64,000 nucleotides of DNA from Ypsolopha sequella (GCA_934047225.1 OW203987.1:151501-215500), one strand, 5' to 3'; positions 22,193-33,859 are shown, counted from the first letter of the stretch. Numbers and translations: made by a program. The notes: generated by a model not told the origin, from the sequence alone.

Positions 22193-22884
22193 CGGCAACT
22201 AAAGTGCACTGAGTTATGTGAAATAAAAAAATACGTACGTACTACATATACATACATACGTGTACTATACACAAGGTTTATCCAAAAATCTGTCTTCTTT
22301 TTAAAAACACAATTTTGACTAGCAACGGTAACCTACCGACTATAAAAGTAGTTTTTGTTGTCAATATTTTTCCAAGAAAAGTAAGTGCGTTGCTCTGCCG
22401 CACTGTGTTAATTTTTTTTTTTCACATTTTTTCATAAATCATTCCAATAAAATTTATATTGTTGGAATTCGGATGAATGTGGCTTTCTAAATATATTTTT
22501 TTTATGTCGATATCTTTACTAATTTGAAATTTATCGACATTTCAAAATTTTTTTTTGATCATAATATTTCATATTTTGCGTCGTATTTCTTTTTTTTTCT
22601 ATGTAGAGGTGTTTTTTATATACCAAAAAATGATTGGCCATTCTTTATTTATCTGAAAATGACACCACACTTGCCCTAATAGGTATAAATGAGCAGATAT
22701 GAGGCTCAAAAGAGGGCGCAGAGTAAGGAAACTTCCCCCCCCTCTAGCCCCCCCCAGCAGAGTGTTACCCGCTGTATCCCGGGCGTTTTCTACTCCAGTA
22801 CACCTAAGTAACAAGTATGCCAAGTTTCATGCTTTAATGACGAAAATATTGGTGTATGGCTATAAATACTCCACTAAATAATAT
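21097..22884 (+). repeat. right arm of a 3.6-kb palindrome
   Basis: Inverted partner of 19,241-21,045. It ends near CTCCACTAAATAAT. The outer portion holds C runs (22,734-22,757) that mirror the G runs of the other arm. Confidence 0.92.
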
Positions 22885-23062
22885 TTATAGAACTTACGTG
22901 TTATTTACATTTGTATTTACTGTCAAAGTGGAGTGAGTGTCACTGTCCACACTCGGTACACAACATGGTGTCCCCATCTTTGATAGTACTTTATACATTT
23001 AGCTCAATTAGCAGAGAGAGACGAAAGAAAGTTAGACAGACACTTAGTCGAACTTCAGAAAA

Positions 23063-23461
23063 GTTTGGTGCTCGTTGTAAAGTTTGGTGCTCGTTGTAAT
23101 GTTTGGTGCTCGTTGTAATGTTTGGTGCTCGTTGTAATGTTTGGTGCTCGTTGTAATGTTTGGTGCTCGTTGTAATGTTTGGTGCTCGTTGTAATGTTTG
23201 GTGCTCGTTGTAATGTTTGGTGCTCGTTGTAATGTTTGGTGCTCGTTGTAATGTTTGGTGCTCGTTGTAATGTTTGGTGCTCGTTGTAATGTTTGGTGCT
23301 CGTTGTAATGTTTGGTGCTCGTTGTAATGTTTGGTGCTCGTTGTAATGTTTGGTGCTCGTTGTAATGTTTGGTGCTCGTTGTAATGTTTGGTGCTCGTTG
23401 TAATGTTTGGTGCTCGTTGTAATGTTTGGTGCTCGTTGTAATGTTTGGTGCTCGTTGTAAT
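23063..23461. repeat. 19-bp tandem repeat, 21 units
   Basis: GTTTGGTGCTCGTTGTAAT repeated 21 times in exact register (399 bp), with one A variant at the first unit boundary. The long minus-strand frame is a repeat artefact. Confidence 0.95.
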
Positions 23462-23802
23462 TTCACTTTATTAGGGACTAGTTTTTAGACAGAACTCTAA
23501 ATTTTCCTTTTCGTTATTTTTTCTTTTAGATCGTGTTATTTGAGAACTTAGAACCTTGTTGGAATGATAAATAAAAAAATCAATAATATTACAATCGACA
23601 GTAAAATTTGTACGAAATTACTTTCCGTTTTTCTAACGCCAAAGTTCTTATTACATTGCAATAAGTATGACAGCGCCCTAATTCACGGGACAACCGATAA
23701 GGCTCGCTCAAAATCGCGATCGAAACGCTCGGTAACGTGTACCCGGAATGTACTCTTATTACAGTTACAGTAAGTGTTAGATTTACGCGCTAAAGTCTGG
23801 TG
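23462..23802. other. spacer between two tandem arrays
   Basis: A 69-codon frame at 23,564-23,773 has no recognisable domain. No gene called. Confidence 0.35.
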
Positions 23803-23886
23803 CCATCCAACTGTGTGTATGATCCATCCAACTGTGTGTATGATCCATCCAACTGTGTGTATGATCCATCCAACTGTGTGTATGAT
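23803..23886 (+). repeat. 21-bp tandem repeat, 4 units
   Basis: CCATCCAACTGTGTGTATGAT repeated four times exactly (84 bp). A fifth unit starts and breaks off. Confidence 0.92.
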
Positions 23887-24211
23887 CCATCTTTTTGTTT
23901 GTTATCTTTTCTAGATCTCAAAGAAAAATATTCACATTATTAGTTGATTTACCTAATATGTATCCAAGTACTTACATAATTTATGATATTGAAGTTGAAG
24001 AAAAAATATTATAAATCGCCCCAAAAGTTTAGTTCAAAATAATGCAGGTACTAGTGCAGTTTTTTTGTGAAGAAACAAAAGTAATTAATAAAATCATAAT
24101 ATAATATATCGTCACGGCACGAATACTCGAGGGGGTGTCAAGAGGTTTTCCGAGTTGGAACTGTGAAATGCAAGTCACAGTTTTCACGCTCTGTAAACCT
24201 GCGTTTCACCG
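23887..24211. other. no feature recognised
   Basis: AT-rich spacer before the 53-bp satellite. Nothing supported. Confidence 0.35.
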
Positions 24212-24700
24212 ACTAATTACAACCCAACGTGATGGGTGGTGAGCCCTATTATTGCCGTACCTACTATAATTACAACCCAACGTGATGGGTGGTGAGCCCT
24301 ATTATTGCCGTACCTACTATAATTACAACCCAACGTGATGGGTGGTGAGCCCTATTATTGCCGTACCTACTATAATTACAACCCAACGTGATGGGTGGTG
24401 AGCCCTATTATTGCCGTACCTACTATAATTACAACCCAACGTGATGGGTGGTGAGCCCTATTATTGCCGTACCTACTATAATTACAACCCAACATGATGG
24501 GTGGTAAGCCCTATTATTGCCGTACCTACTATAATTACAACCCAACATGATGGGTGGTGAGCCCTATTATTGCCGTACCTACTATAATTACAACCCAACG
24601 TGATGGGTGGTGAGCCCTATTATTGCCGTACCTACTATAATTACAACCCAACGTGATGGGTGGTGAGCCCTATTATTGCCGTACCTACTATAATTACAAC
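24212..24700 (+). repeat. 53-bp satellite, block 1 (9 units)
   Basis: Units of 53 bp (ATTACAACCCAACGTGATGG followed by GTGGTGAGCCCTATTATTGC and CGTACCTACTATA). Nearly all units here carry GTACC; two have ACATGATG. The block is cut by a LINE and resumes at 26,308. Confidence 0.95.
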
Positions 24701-26307
24701 AAAATTCAAAATTCAAAATTCAAAAAGTTTATTTTGCAAAGTAGGTATATATAATACACGTTTCACAAGTCAAATTTTAATCTTATAAAAATATATGTAA
24801 TAAAATAATAAATGTACATGAACTACTTAGATTAAATGTTTTTTTTAATTTATGTAGCAATATATATACGATTAAAATTATAGGTAAAATATTATTATAC
24901 AAGATGAAATCCAATCAACCGCCCGAACCCATACCGGAGACCCGGCCAGGGACCAGGAACAGGTTCAATGATCACCAACCGAGCCCCCAGCACGAATCCA
25001 GGCAGCCGACCAAATCCCATCCTATATACTACATAGTAATAGGTTACATATATAAATACATGCCTACCTCCGCCCATTCGATTAGTCTTGCTAAGAAGAA
25101 CGGGCAAGAAACTTGGCAAGATCATGTCTTTTTTTTTTAACATAAACTTATACTATACATCAAATTACTTATATCTACTTTAACCAAGGGATAAGAAAAT
25201 ACAAGACAGCAGGAATTCAGGTTAATGAAAAAAGAAAAACATATATATCTTTGCCTACCTGTCTCATATAGTCTATTTCCTTTTACAGTCTGTAATTAAT
25301 TAATGTTAACTCTTAAGAGGAATCAAAAGTTAGGAAATTATATTAATTAATTAAATTATTACCTACTTTCATTAAAATCAGTATCACTATAACACCATGC
25401 TTCACCATCATCCAAATATTCATTTATTTTATAATATGCCTTTTTCAGTAGGCCCTGCTTAATATACTGTTTAAACTTATTCTCTGACAAAGTAAGGACC
25501 TCCTTTGGAAGTTTATTGTAAAATCTTATACCATGTCCTACGAAAGAGGTACTCACTTTGGCGAGTCTGATTTTTGGAAAAGCCAGTTTATACTTATTTC
25601 TGGTTTCCTTACAATGTTGCTTACCAAGCCTTGGGAGAGACTCAACATTTTTTCTGACGTATCTAAGGACTTGGTAAATATATTCACAAGGAACAGTTAA
25701 TATATTAATTTCTTTGAACTTTTCTCTTAATGAATCCCGGTGCTTCATATTATAAATAGCCCGAATTGCTCTCTTCTGCAAAACAAAGACTGCGTCTGTA
25801 TCCGCGGCTCTACCCCATAACAGCATGCCGTATGACAAAATGCTGTGAAAGTAACTAAAATAGACTAGTCTAGCAGTATCTACATCAGTAATTTGCCTTA
25901 TGCGTCTAACAGCGTATGCGGCCGAACTAAGTCTACCACATAGGGCTTCTATGTGGGGACCCCACTGAAGACGAGAGTCTACCGTAATGCCCAAAAACTT
26001 AGTTTCGTTAACTAACTCCAGCTTGGACCCCTGCAAAAGCAAATTACAATCCACTTGAATTACATTTGGTAACGTGAATTTTATACATTTCGTCTTTTTT
26101 GCGTTTAAAACTAAATTATTTACAGTAAACCAATCAAGCACTAGTGATAAAGTTGTATTCGCGTCGTCAAGGATATCTTTACGTCTATTAACTTTAAAAA
26201 TAAGTGACGTGTCGTCTGCGAATAGTACTATCTTAGTTAAGTCTTTAATTAAATAGGGAAGGTCATTTATGTAAATTAAAAACAGCAAGGGCCCCAATAT
26301 GGAACCC
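24701..26307 (-). mobile_element. 5'-truncated LINE inside the 53-bp satellite
   Basis: A non-LTR element whose 3' end lies at the left: on its own strand it ends ACTTTTTGAATTTTGAATTT, a short tail repeat typical of lepidopteran LINEs. Its truncated 5' end at about 26,306 starts within the RT domain (GSILGPLLF). Satellite units lie on both sides, so it inserted into the array. The junction bases (AAC repeats) make the target duplication ambiguous. Confidence 0.9.
25359..26307 (-). pseudogene. LINE reverse transcriptase C-terminal part
   Basis: About 316 codons of a non-LTR reverse transcriptase. It starts at GSILGPLLFLIYINDLP, with the catalytic FADDTSLIF motif about 30 residues on. The thumb and C-terminal region include KFLGITVDSRLQWGPHI, SILSYGMLLWG and FYNKLPKEVLTLSENKFK. 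The frame then ends normally. The endonuclease and fingers are missing. The open frame runs upstream into satellite units, which are not part of the protein. Jockey-superfamily is the most likely placement, by general resemblance. Confidence 0.85.
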
Positions 26308-28525
26308 AACCCAACGTGATGAGTGGTGAGCCCTATTATTGCCGTACCTACTATAATTACAACCCAACGTGATGGGTGGTGAGCCCTATTATTGCCGTAC
26401 CTACTATAATTACAACCCAACATGATGGGTGGTGAGCCCTATTATTGCCGTGCCTACTATAATTACAACCCAACGTGATGGGTGGTGAGCCCTATTATTG
26501 CCGTACCTACTATAATTACAACCCAACATGATGGGTGGTGAGCCCTATTATTGCCGTGCCTACTATAATTACAACCCAACGTGATGGGTGGTGAGCCCTA
26601 TTATTGCCGTACCTACTATAATTACAACCCAACATGATGGGTGGTGAGCCCTATTATTGCCGTGCCTACTATAATTACAACCCAACGTGATGGGTGGTGA
26701 GCCCTATTATTGCCGTACCTACTATAATTACAACCCAACATGATGGGTGGTGAGCCCTATTATTGCCGTGCCTACTATAATTACAACCCAACGTGATGGG
26801 TGGTGAGCCCTATTATTGCCGTGCCTACTATAATTACAACCCAACGTGATGGGTGGTGAGCCCTATTATTGCCGTACCTACTATAATTACAACCCAACAT
26901 GATGGGTGGTGAGCCCTATTATTGCCGTGCCTACTATAATTACAACCCAACGTGATGGGTGGTGAGCCCTATTATTGCCGTACCTACTATAATTACAACC
27001 CAACGTGATGGGTGGTGAGCCCTATTATTGCCGTACCTACTATAATTACAACCCAACGTGATGGGTGGTGAGCCCTATTATTGCCGTGCCTACTATAATT
27101 ACAACCCAACGTGATGGGTGGTGAGCCCTATTATTGCCGTGCCTACTATAATTACAACCCAACGTGATGGGTGGTGAGCCCTATTATTGCCGTACCTACT
27201 ATAATTACAACCCAACATGATGGGTGGTGAGCCCTATTATTGCCGTGCCTACTATAATTACAACCCAACGTGATGGGTGGTGAGCCCTATTATTGCCGTA
27301 CCTACTATAATTACAACCCAACATGATGGGTGGTGAGCCCTATTATTGCCGTGCCTACTATAATTACAACCCAACGTGATGGGTGGTGAGCCCTATTATT
27401 GCCGTACCTACTATAATTACAACCCAACATGATGGGTGGTGAGCCCTATTATTGCCGTGCCTACTATAATTACAACCCAACGTGATGGGTGGTGAGCCCT
27501 ATTATTGCCGTACCTACTATAATTACAACCCAACGTGATGGGTGGTGAGCCCTATTATTGCCGTACCTACTATAATTACAACCCAACGTGATGGGTGGTG
27601 AGCCCTATTATTGCCGTACCTACTATAATTACAACCCAACGTGATGGGTGGTGAGCCCTATTATTGCCGTACCTACTATAATTACAACCCAACATGATGG
27701 GTGGTGAGCCCTATTATTGCCGTGCCTACTATAATTACAACCCAACGTGATGGGTGGTGAGCCCTATTATTGCCGTACCTACTATAATTACAACCCAACA
27801 TGATGGGTGGTGAGCCCTATTATTGCCGTGCCTACTATAATTACAACCCAACGTGATGGGTGGTGAGCCCTATTATTGCCGTACCTACTATAATTACAAC
27901 CCAACATGATGGGTGGTGAGCCCTATTATTGCCGTGCCTACTATAATTACAACCCAACGTGATGGGTGGTGAGCCCTATTATTGCCGTGCCTACTATAAT
28001 TACAACCCAACGTGATGGGTGGTGAGCCCTATTATTGCCGTACCTACTATAATTACAACCCAACATGATGGGTGGTGAGCCCTATTATTGCCGTGCCTAC
28101 TATAATTACAACCCAACGTGATGGGTGGTGAGCCCTATTATTGCCGTACCTACTATAATTACAACCCAACATGATGGGTGGTGAGCCCTATTATTGCCGT
28201 GCCTACTATAATTACAACCCAACGTGATGGGTGGTGAGCCCTATTATTGCCGTGCCTACTATAATTACAACCCAACGTGATGGGTGGTGAGCCCTATTAT
28301 TGCCGTACCTACTATAATTACAACCCAACATGATGGGTGGTGAGCCCTATTATTGCCGTGCCTACTATAATTACAACCCAACGTGATGGGTGGTGAGCCC
28401 TATTATTGCCGTACCTACTATAATTACAACCCAACATGATGGGTGGTGAGCCCTATTATTGCCGTGCCTACTATAATTACAACCCAACGTGATGGGTGGT
28501 GAGCCCTATTATTGCCGTACCTACT
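26308..28525 (+). repeat. 53-bp satellite, block 2 (about 42 units)
   Basis: Same 53-bp unit as block 1. Two linked variants alternate: ACGTGATG...CGTACC and ACATGATG...CGTGCC, with a third mixed form ACGTGATG...CGTGCC. Long runs alternate strictly, giving an emerging 106-bp dimer. The CGTGCC variant is not seen in block 1. Confidence 0.95.
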
Positions 28526-29140
28526 TTGGGTACAAATACATGCTTTTTAGGGCACCTGAAATAATTAAAAAGTATAGAATATTACTCTTACCTTAAAATA
28601 TCCAACATTATTTTTTGTTTTTCTCTATAATCTTAATATAAAATCGTAAACTGACTGCTTGTTTGTATATCAACGCACAGCCCAAACCACTGTACGTACA
28701 GACTTGAAATTTTGCACATATATATACATTATGCAGTGTAGGCAAGCAATAAGGAAGGATTTTTGGAAATTCCATTCCTAAGAGGGTAAAATAGGGGATG
28801 AAAGTTTGTATGAAAATCCGTCAGTTTTGAAGTTAGGATCTTTGAATTTTGTGTTTAGACTGACAATTTAAAATAACTTTATACATGTCACAGCGTTTGT
28901 GATAATTTCAACCCCGAAGGGGTGAAAAGGGGGATGAAGTTGTCTTTGGAAAGTCCTTCATTTTCAAAGTAAAATTACTGAACTTATTATTTAGGCTGTC
29001 CGTCTGTTCGTCCGTATAAGCTGGAGCCTCGGTAAGTGGTCAATACCAAGGTTCAACGACCCTTTTAGTGGAAAACGCAAAATAAAATTTGTGCTTTATA
29101 CTAATTTAATAACAGTCAATTATTATAGGAAACCTATTTT
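28526..29140. other. dispersed repeat relics
   Basis: From 28,730 a familiar sequence (GTGTAGGCAAGCAATAAGGA, then AGAGGGTAAAATAGGGGATG AAAGTTTGTATGAAAA in pieces, then CCCCGAAGGGGTGAAAAGGG) resembles 17,800-18,000 and the 50.4-kb foldback interior. No gene. Confidence 0.5.
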
Positions 29141-29313
29141 TTTTTGTTGGTTCGGTGATCCTTGAACTCGGTTGGTGATCATTGAACCTTGTTCCTGGTC
29201 CCTGGCTGGGTCTCCGGTATGGGTTTGGGCGGTTGATTGGATTTCACTTTGTATAATATATATTTTACCTATCATTTTAATCGTATATATATTGCCACAT
29301 AAATTAAATAAAC
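29141..29313 (+). mobile_element. LINE 3' end, first piece of three
   Basis: CGGTTGGTGATCATTGAACC through ACATAAATTAAATAAAC matches the 3' ends at 57,840-57,990 and, inverted, at 24,860-24,990. The sequence resumes at 34,289-34,378 and again at 34,779-34,850. It has been split first by a gypsy element and then by a foldback element. Confidence 0.85.
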
Positions 29314-29858
29314 TGTGGCGTGCTTCACACTCGCCACTATATATGTACTTGGGCCAGCCCCTTACAATTTGAAAGAAACCGTTCCGCTTATGCAGTTTGT
29401 ACCACACACCAATTAGATCAGCCCTGCGGTCCGAAATAGAATAACATCGCTAAAATCGATTACGAAAGTATGGAGTGAATGGCTTATGAGCCATTGTAAT
29501 TCTATTTCGGAACGCAGGGCAGGTGATATGGAGCAGTGGGGTGTACCTCACCCCCGGGTTCGTCTGTTCGCTGCGCCGGCACATCGCCGCGGGAGATGAG
29601 TCATCATTGTGCTACCAGCTAATCTCGCTCGCGCCTGTTTATTTTGTCGGTCTTGTCAAATAATTTGTTTTTACGTTTTTTATCAATATAAAGTTTTTAG
29701 TTGTTTTTAAATAATAATATTCATTTCTGTTTGCTTCCTATCATTCTTCATCTTCCATCAATCATCTTCTTTCGCTACCTACGCTTTGCTGCACTTAACC
29801 GAAGTTCCACACGTAGCTCAAGTGGTTGTGGGATACCAACACTTACCACACCCCCACA
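29314..29858 (+). repeat. gypsy 5' LTR (545 bp, with MITE insertion)
   Basis: Begins TGTGGCGTGCTTCACACTCG and ends ACCACACCCCCACA, like the 3' LTR. It is longer because it holds a 99-bp MITE (29,422-29,520) plus a stretch of about 28 bp (TCAATATAAAGTTTTTAGTT and on) that the 3' LTR lacks. Confidence 0.92.
29422..29520. mobile_element. 99-bp MITE inside the gypsy 5' LTR
   Basis: Inverted ends CCCTGCGGTCCGAAATAGAA / reverse of the right end CCCTGCGTTCCGAAATAGAA, with stems of about 24 bp. It is flanked by CAG on the left and CAG on the right, a possible 3-bp duplication. It is absent from the 3' LTR, so it arrived after the gypsy insertion. Confidence 0.85.
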
Positions 29859-29860
29859 AT

Positions 29861-29872
29861 TGGTGACCCCGA
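29861..29872 (+). other. primer-binding site (tRNA-Trp type)
   Basis: TGGTGACCCCGA, two bases after the 5' LTR. It is complementary to the TCGGGGTCA-CCA end of insect tRNA-Trp. Confidence 0.8.
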
Positions 29873-30000
29873 GAAAAGGATAATCATTTCTGGATTGATC
29901 AGCATTGGATTTTGTTGACGAAAATTCGAGTGGAACAAAGGATTATTGTGCGGTGGTCCAAGTGACAAAAATTTTGCGGTGAGCGATTTTTTTTTTTATA

Positions 30001-30669
30001 ATGCCTGGAAATAAGGAAGAGAAGGAAGTATATAGAGTTGGTGTGCGTGTACCTCCATTTTGGCCAGAGGACCCTGAAATGTGGTTCGCTCAACTAGATG
30101 GTCAGTTTGTGCTTTCCAAAATTACTACCGATGACATTAAATTTTATTATGCTACATCGAGTCTCGAGCCGCAATATGCCAAGGAAGTCAAGGACATTAT
30201 TGCTAGACCACCTGCAACAGACAAATACATAAAATTTAAAACAGAGCTAATAAAACGCCTCTCTGCATCACAGGAAAAACGTGTTCAGCAACTTTTGATG
30301 CATGAGGAACTCGGTGATCGCAAACCCTCACAGTTTCTGCGACATTTACTGGATTTAGCAGGCTCGGACGTACCTGAGGATTTTATAATCCGCATGTGGA
30401 CCAGTCGGCTTCCAAACAACGTGCAGACAGCTATCGCCACACAAAGAGGTGCAACTGCTGAGAAACTGAGCGAATTGGCAGATGTTGTGTTTGAGATAGC
30501 CCCTTATACTCCACAGGTCGCCAGCACCTCATGTACATCTTCAGGTCCTTCCAATTCTGATATGGCGAAGCAGATCAGTGAGCTCACTAAACAGGTAGCC
30601 TTACTTACCCAGCAGGTTGCCAGGACACAAACGCGTTCACAGTCGAGGCAGAAAAGGTACAACCGCTGA
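30001..30669 (+). CDS. gypsy Gag (CsRn1 type), frame broken at its end
   Basis: 223 codons from an ATG 10 bases after a T run. The N-terminal FWPEDPEMWFAQLDGQF, the FLRHLLDLAG region and MWTSRLPNNVQ are typical of CsRn1-like Gag, which packages element RNA in a particle. The frame stops at 30,667-30,669. The expected CHCC cysteine motif (HCFYHYNIGKNANKCNQPC) lies just beyond in a shifted frame at about 30,718-30,775. Gag was therefore longer and has lost its nucleic-acid-binding end by frameshift. The capsid part looks intact. Confidence 0.85.
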   Translation: MPGNKEEKEVYRVGVRVPPFWPEDPEMWFAQLDGQFVLSKITTDDIKFYYATSSLEPQYAKEVKDIIARPPATDKYIKFKTELIKRLSASQEKRVQQLLMHEELGDRKPSQFLRHLLDLAGSDVPEDFIIRMWTSRLPNNVQTAIATQRGATAEKLSELADVVFEIAPYTPQVASTSCTSSGPSNSDMAKQISELTKQVALLTQQVARTQTRSQSRQKRYNR

Positions 30670-30819
30670 CGCTCACACAGCCGCTCTAGGCCTAGACAAC
30701 CGCCTTTGGATCACCCACACTGTTTCTACCACTATAACATCGGGAAGAACGCCAACAAATGTAACCAACCCTGCAACTTCAAGTCGGAAAACTCGCAGGG
30801 CGGTCGCAAGTAGCGGCCA

Positions 30820-31088
30820 ACGACTGCCCTTCATCGCCAGGCCGTCTATTCATTAGTGACCGAGAATCAAAGATGCAGTTCCTGGTTGATACTGGATCCG
30901 ATCTCTGTGTTTTCCCACGGTCAGCTGTCAAGACGCCCTGCACTCAGTCAAAATACGATCTCATTGCTGCAAATAATACATACTTACGGTCCGGTGACAC
31001 TTCATTTAAACTTTGGCCTCAAGCGAGATTTCGTGTGGCAATTCACGGTTGCCGATGTTACTAAGCCGATTATTGGCGTTGATTTTTG
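30820..31088 (+). pseudogene. gypsy aspartic protease, frameshifted
   Basis: The protease core FLVDTGSDLCVFPRSAV is at 30,876-30,926 in one frame. Its later half ([11 protein letters not shown], about 31,053-31,086) continues in another frame and meets a TGA at 31,087. The catalytic DTG triad is present. Normally this domain cuts the Gag-Pol polyprotein; at least two frame breaks prevent one continuous product. Confidence 0.8.
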
Positions 31089-32072
31089 ATCTATTATAAT
31101 CTACTAATTGATTGTAGGAATCAGCGCATTGTCGACAACATCACCTCATTGACAGTAGCTGCCACTTCTGTTGGAATTTCCAAGGACTCCACTTCTGTCA
31201 AATCCGTCACTGGAGAAACCGAATTCCACCATATACTGCGTGAGTTTCCTGATATTACTAGGCCCGCAGGTATGCTCTCTACTCCTAAACATAGTACTCT
31301 GCACTATATTAGGACTACTCTTGGACCTCCAGTCTACAGCAAACCTCGTCGTCTGGATCCGATTCGTTTGCAAGCAGCTAAAAAGGAATTCGAAGACATG
31401 CTCTCTAGTGGTGTAGCCAGGCGTTCTGAAAGTGCTTGGTCTTTGGCTCTGCATCTGGTGAGAAAGAAGGACGATGGATGGAGACCGTGTGGTGACTATC
31501 GAGCACTCAACGCCAAAACCATTCCAGATCGATATCCTGTTCGTCATATCCACAATTTTTCTCATCAACTATCTGGATGCTCTGTGTTCTCGACAATTGA
31601 CTTGGTGAAGGCCTATAACCAGATTAAAGTGAACCCTGATGACGTTCCGAAGACTGCCATTACTACCCCTTTTGGGTTATTTGAATTTCCGGTCATGAGT
31701 TTTGGACTCAAAAACGCTGCACAGACGTTCCAGAGGTTTATTGATGAAGTTTTACTAGGCCTTAACTTCTGTTACGGATATATTGACGATATTTTGGTGT
31801 TCTCACCATCAATAGAGAAGCACAAGGATCATCTGCGCCAGCTGTTCACTCGTTTGAAGGATCATGGTATTTTGGTCAACACTGCTAAGTGCATACTAGG
31901 TCAGTCAGAGGTTACGTTCCTGGGATATCAAGTATCAGCTGCTGGCACGAAACCCGTTTCCACCAAAGTCCAGGCCATTCAAGAATACTCGGTGCCTAAA
32001 ACGGTTAAGGAACTCCGACGTTTTTTAGGTATGCTGAATTTTTATCGTCGCTTTATACCTAACGCGGACTAG
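31086..32072 (+). pseudogene. gypsy reverse transcriptase
   Basis: A 328-codon frame. It shows a linker, then RT fingers ([20 protein letters not shown]), [29 protein letters not shown] and the catalytic YIDDILVF at about 31,779. The thumb region [20 protein letters not shown] follows. All three expected catalytic Asp are readable (D of TIDL and the DD of YIDD). It ends at a TAG (32,070-32,072) where family members continue into the connection domain, so a nonsense change separates RT from RNase H. Confidence 0.88.
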
Positions 32073-33850
32073 CTTCAAGCACCGCTAAATGCCATTCTTG
32101 CTGGCCCGAAAGTTAAAGGTTCTCATCCTATTGACATGACGCCGAAGTTGCAACGAGCTTTCGAGGACTGCAAGACTTCTCTATCCAAAGCAACACTGCT
32201 GTCTCATCCAGATATGTCACTGATGCATCTGACACTTCTACAGGAGCTGCCCTGCAACAGAAAATAGGTGAACACTGGCAGCCTTTGGTTTTCTACTCTC
32301 ACAAGCTAAATAATGCTCAGAAAAAATACAGCCCCTACGACCGAGAGTTGCTGGCTGTGTACGAGGCAATAAAATACTTTAGGCATATGATCGAAGCGAG
32401 AGTGTTTACTGTGTTTACTGATCACAAGCCACTGACTTTTGCCTTCTCTATGAGCAAAGATAATTGTTCCCCTAGGCAATATAGATATCTGGACTTCATT
32501 GCCCAATTTACAACAGACTTGAGGTACATACCTGGAAAGGAAAATGTCGTGGCTGACGCACTTTCTCGAGTGGAGGGAGTTACAGCAAGCGTTGACTTCG
32601 AGGACCTTGCACGATCTCAGGCAACCGCTCCAGAGCTGCAAGAACTTCTTCGTAACGGCAGCGCTCTTATACTGAAAAAGGTATCAACAGAGTACAGCAA
32701 ATTACCTGTCTATTGCGACATATCTGTTCAACCACCTCGTCCATTTGTTACACCAAAGATGCGAAGGCAAGTCTTTGACAGTCTGCACAATCTTCACCAT
32801 CCTGGAACGTCAGCTACAGTGCGACTGGTAACTCAAAGATTTGTTTGGCCAGGGATTCGCAAGGATTGTAGAGAGTGGGCTAGGCAATGCTTAGAATGCC
32901 AAAGATGTAAAATTACACGCCATACAATTTCCCCCCTTTCCACATTCCTTACTCCTTCTTCGAGGTTCTCTCACATACACCTCGACATCATAGGGCCCCT
33001 AACTCTGTCTTCAAATTACAGATACTGCCTCACCGTCATCGACAGGTTTACGCGGTGGCCTGAGGCAATACCTTTGATGGAGATCACTGCAGAGGCCTGT
33101 GCAGCTGCTCTTGTCTCTGGCTGGATAGCCACGTTTGGTTGTCCCTCCCAGATGACCACTGACCGCGGTCTACAGTTCGAGAGCCACCTCTTCAAGGCCA
33201 CTGTTCTGGTTGGTGCGCGCCACTTCCGCACGACTGCATATCACCCAGCTGCAAATGGCATCGTTGAGCGCATGCATCGCCAACTCAAGGCGGCCATCAT
33301 GTGCCACTCATCTGCACAGTGGACCGAAGCACTTCCCCTCGTTCTTCTAGGCATGCGAAGTTCGTGGAAGGATGACATCCACGTCTCTCCTGCAGAACTC
33401 GTGTATGGTGAGCCTCTCTGCTTACCAGGCCAGTTCCTGTCACCTAAAGATGACTACACCGTGGGTGACGTCACACAATATGCAACGCATCTTCGTTCTC
33501 ACATGGCCAAGCTGACGCCGAAACCTACTACTTGGCACTCTAATTCTCCGTTCTACTTACCTCGTGACCTGCATACTTCTTCCCACGTATTCCTACGACA
33601 GGGACACGTCCGTGCCTCACTGGAGCCGCCTTACGCTGGACCTTTTAAAGTCATTGAAAGGCAGCCGAAATTCTTTACGCTAGACGTACGTGCCAAGCGA
33701 GTTAACGTCTCTGTTGACAGGTTGAAACCGGCGTACATGATGAAGGAAGATATAGTACCAAATCAGCCGACACCGATCCTACAATCGGAAGATGAAAAGA
33801 GGACGAAAAGCGGCAGAAGGGTCAAGCTTCCAGATTTTTATCGACCGTAG
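32073..33850 (+). pseudogene. gypsy RNase H and integrase
   Basis: The connection and early RNase H region (LQAPLNAILAGPKVKG onward, 32,073-32,270) is broken by frameshift. From 32,285 a 521-codon frame runs to 33,850. RNase H end: FYSHKLNNAQKKYSPYDREL, VFTDHKPLTFAF and PGKENVVADALSRV. Integrase HHCC zinc part: HNLHHPG to CLECQRC. Catalytic core: LDIIGP (Asp at 32,984), TTDRGLQFE (Asp at 33,161) and NGIVERMHR (Glu at 33,266). Only 34 residues separate the last Asp and Glu, where 35 is usual; one codon seems lost near FKATVLVG. The integrase frame is otherwise uninterrupted. Confidence 0.88.
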
Positions 33851-33859
33851 TCACGGTCT

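Noticed and set aside
23044..23466. 140-codon minus-strand frame
   Set aside because: Translation of the 19-bp tandem repeat only.
24895..25143. Small proteins in the LINE 3' region (also 57,664-57,945)
   Set aside because: The same non-coding 3' end occurs three times with frame-changing differences; it lies after the RT stop codon.
24212..28525. CRISPR-like appearance of evenly spaced repeats
   Set aside because: The whole 53-bp unit is repeated, with no unique spacers, in a eukaryotic context. The same holds for the 95-bp and 40-bp arrays.
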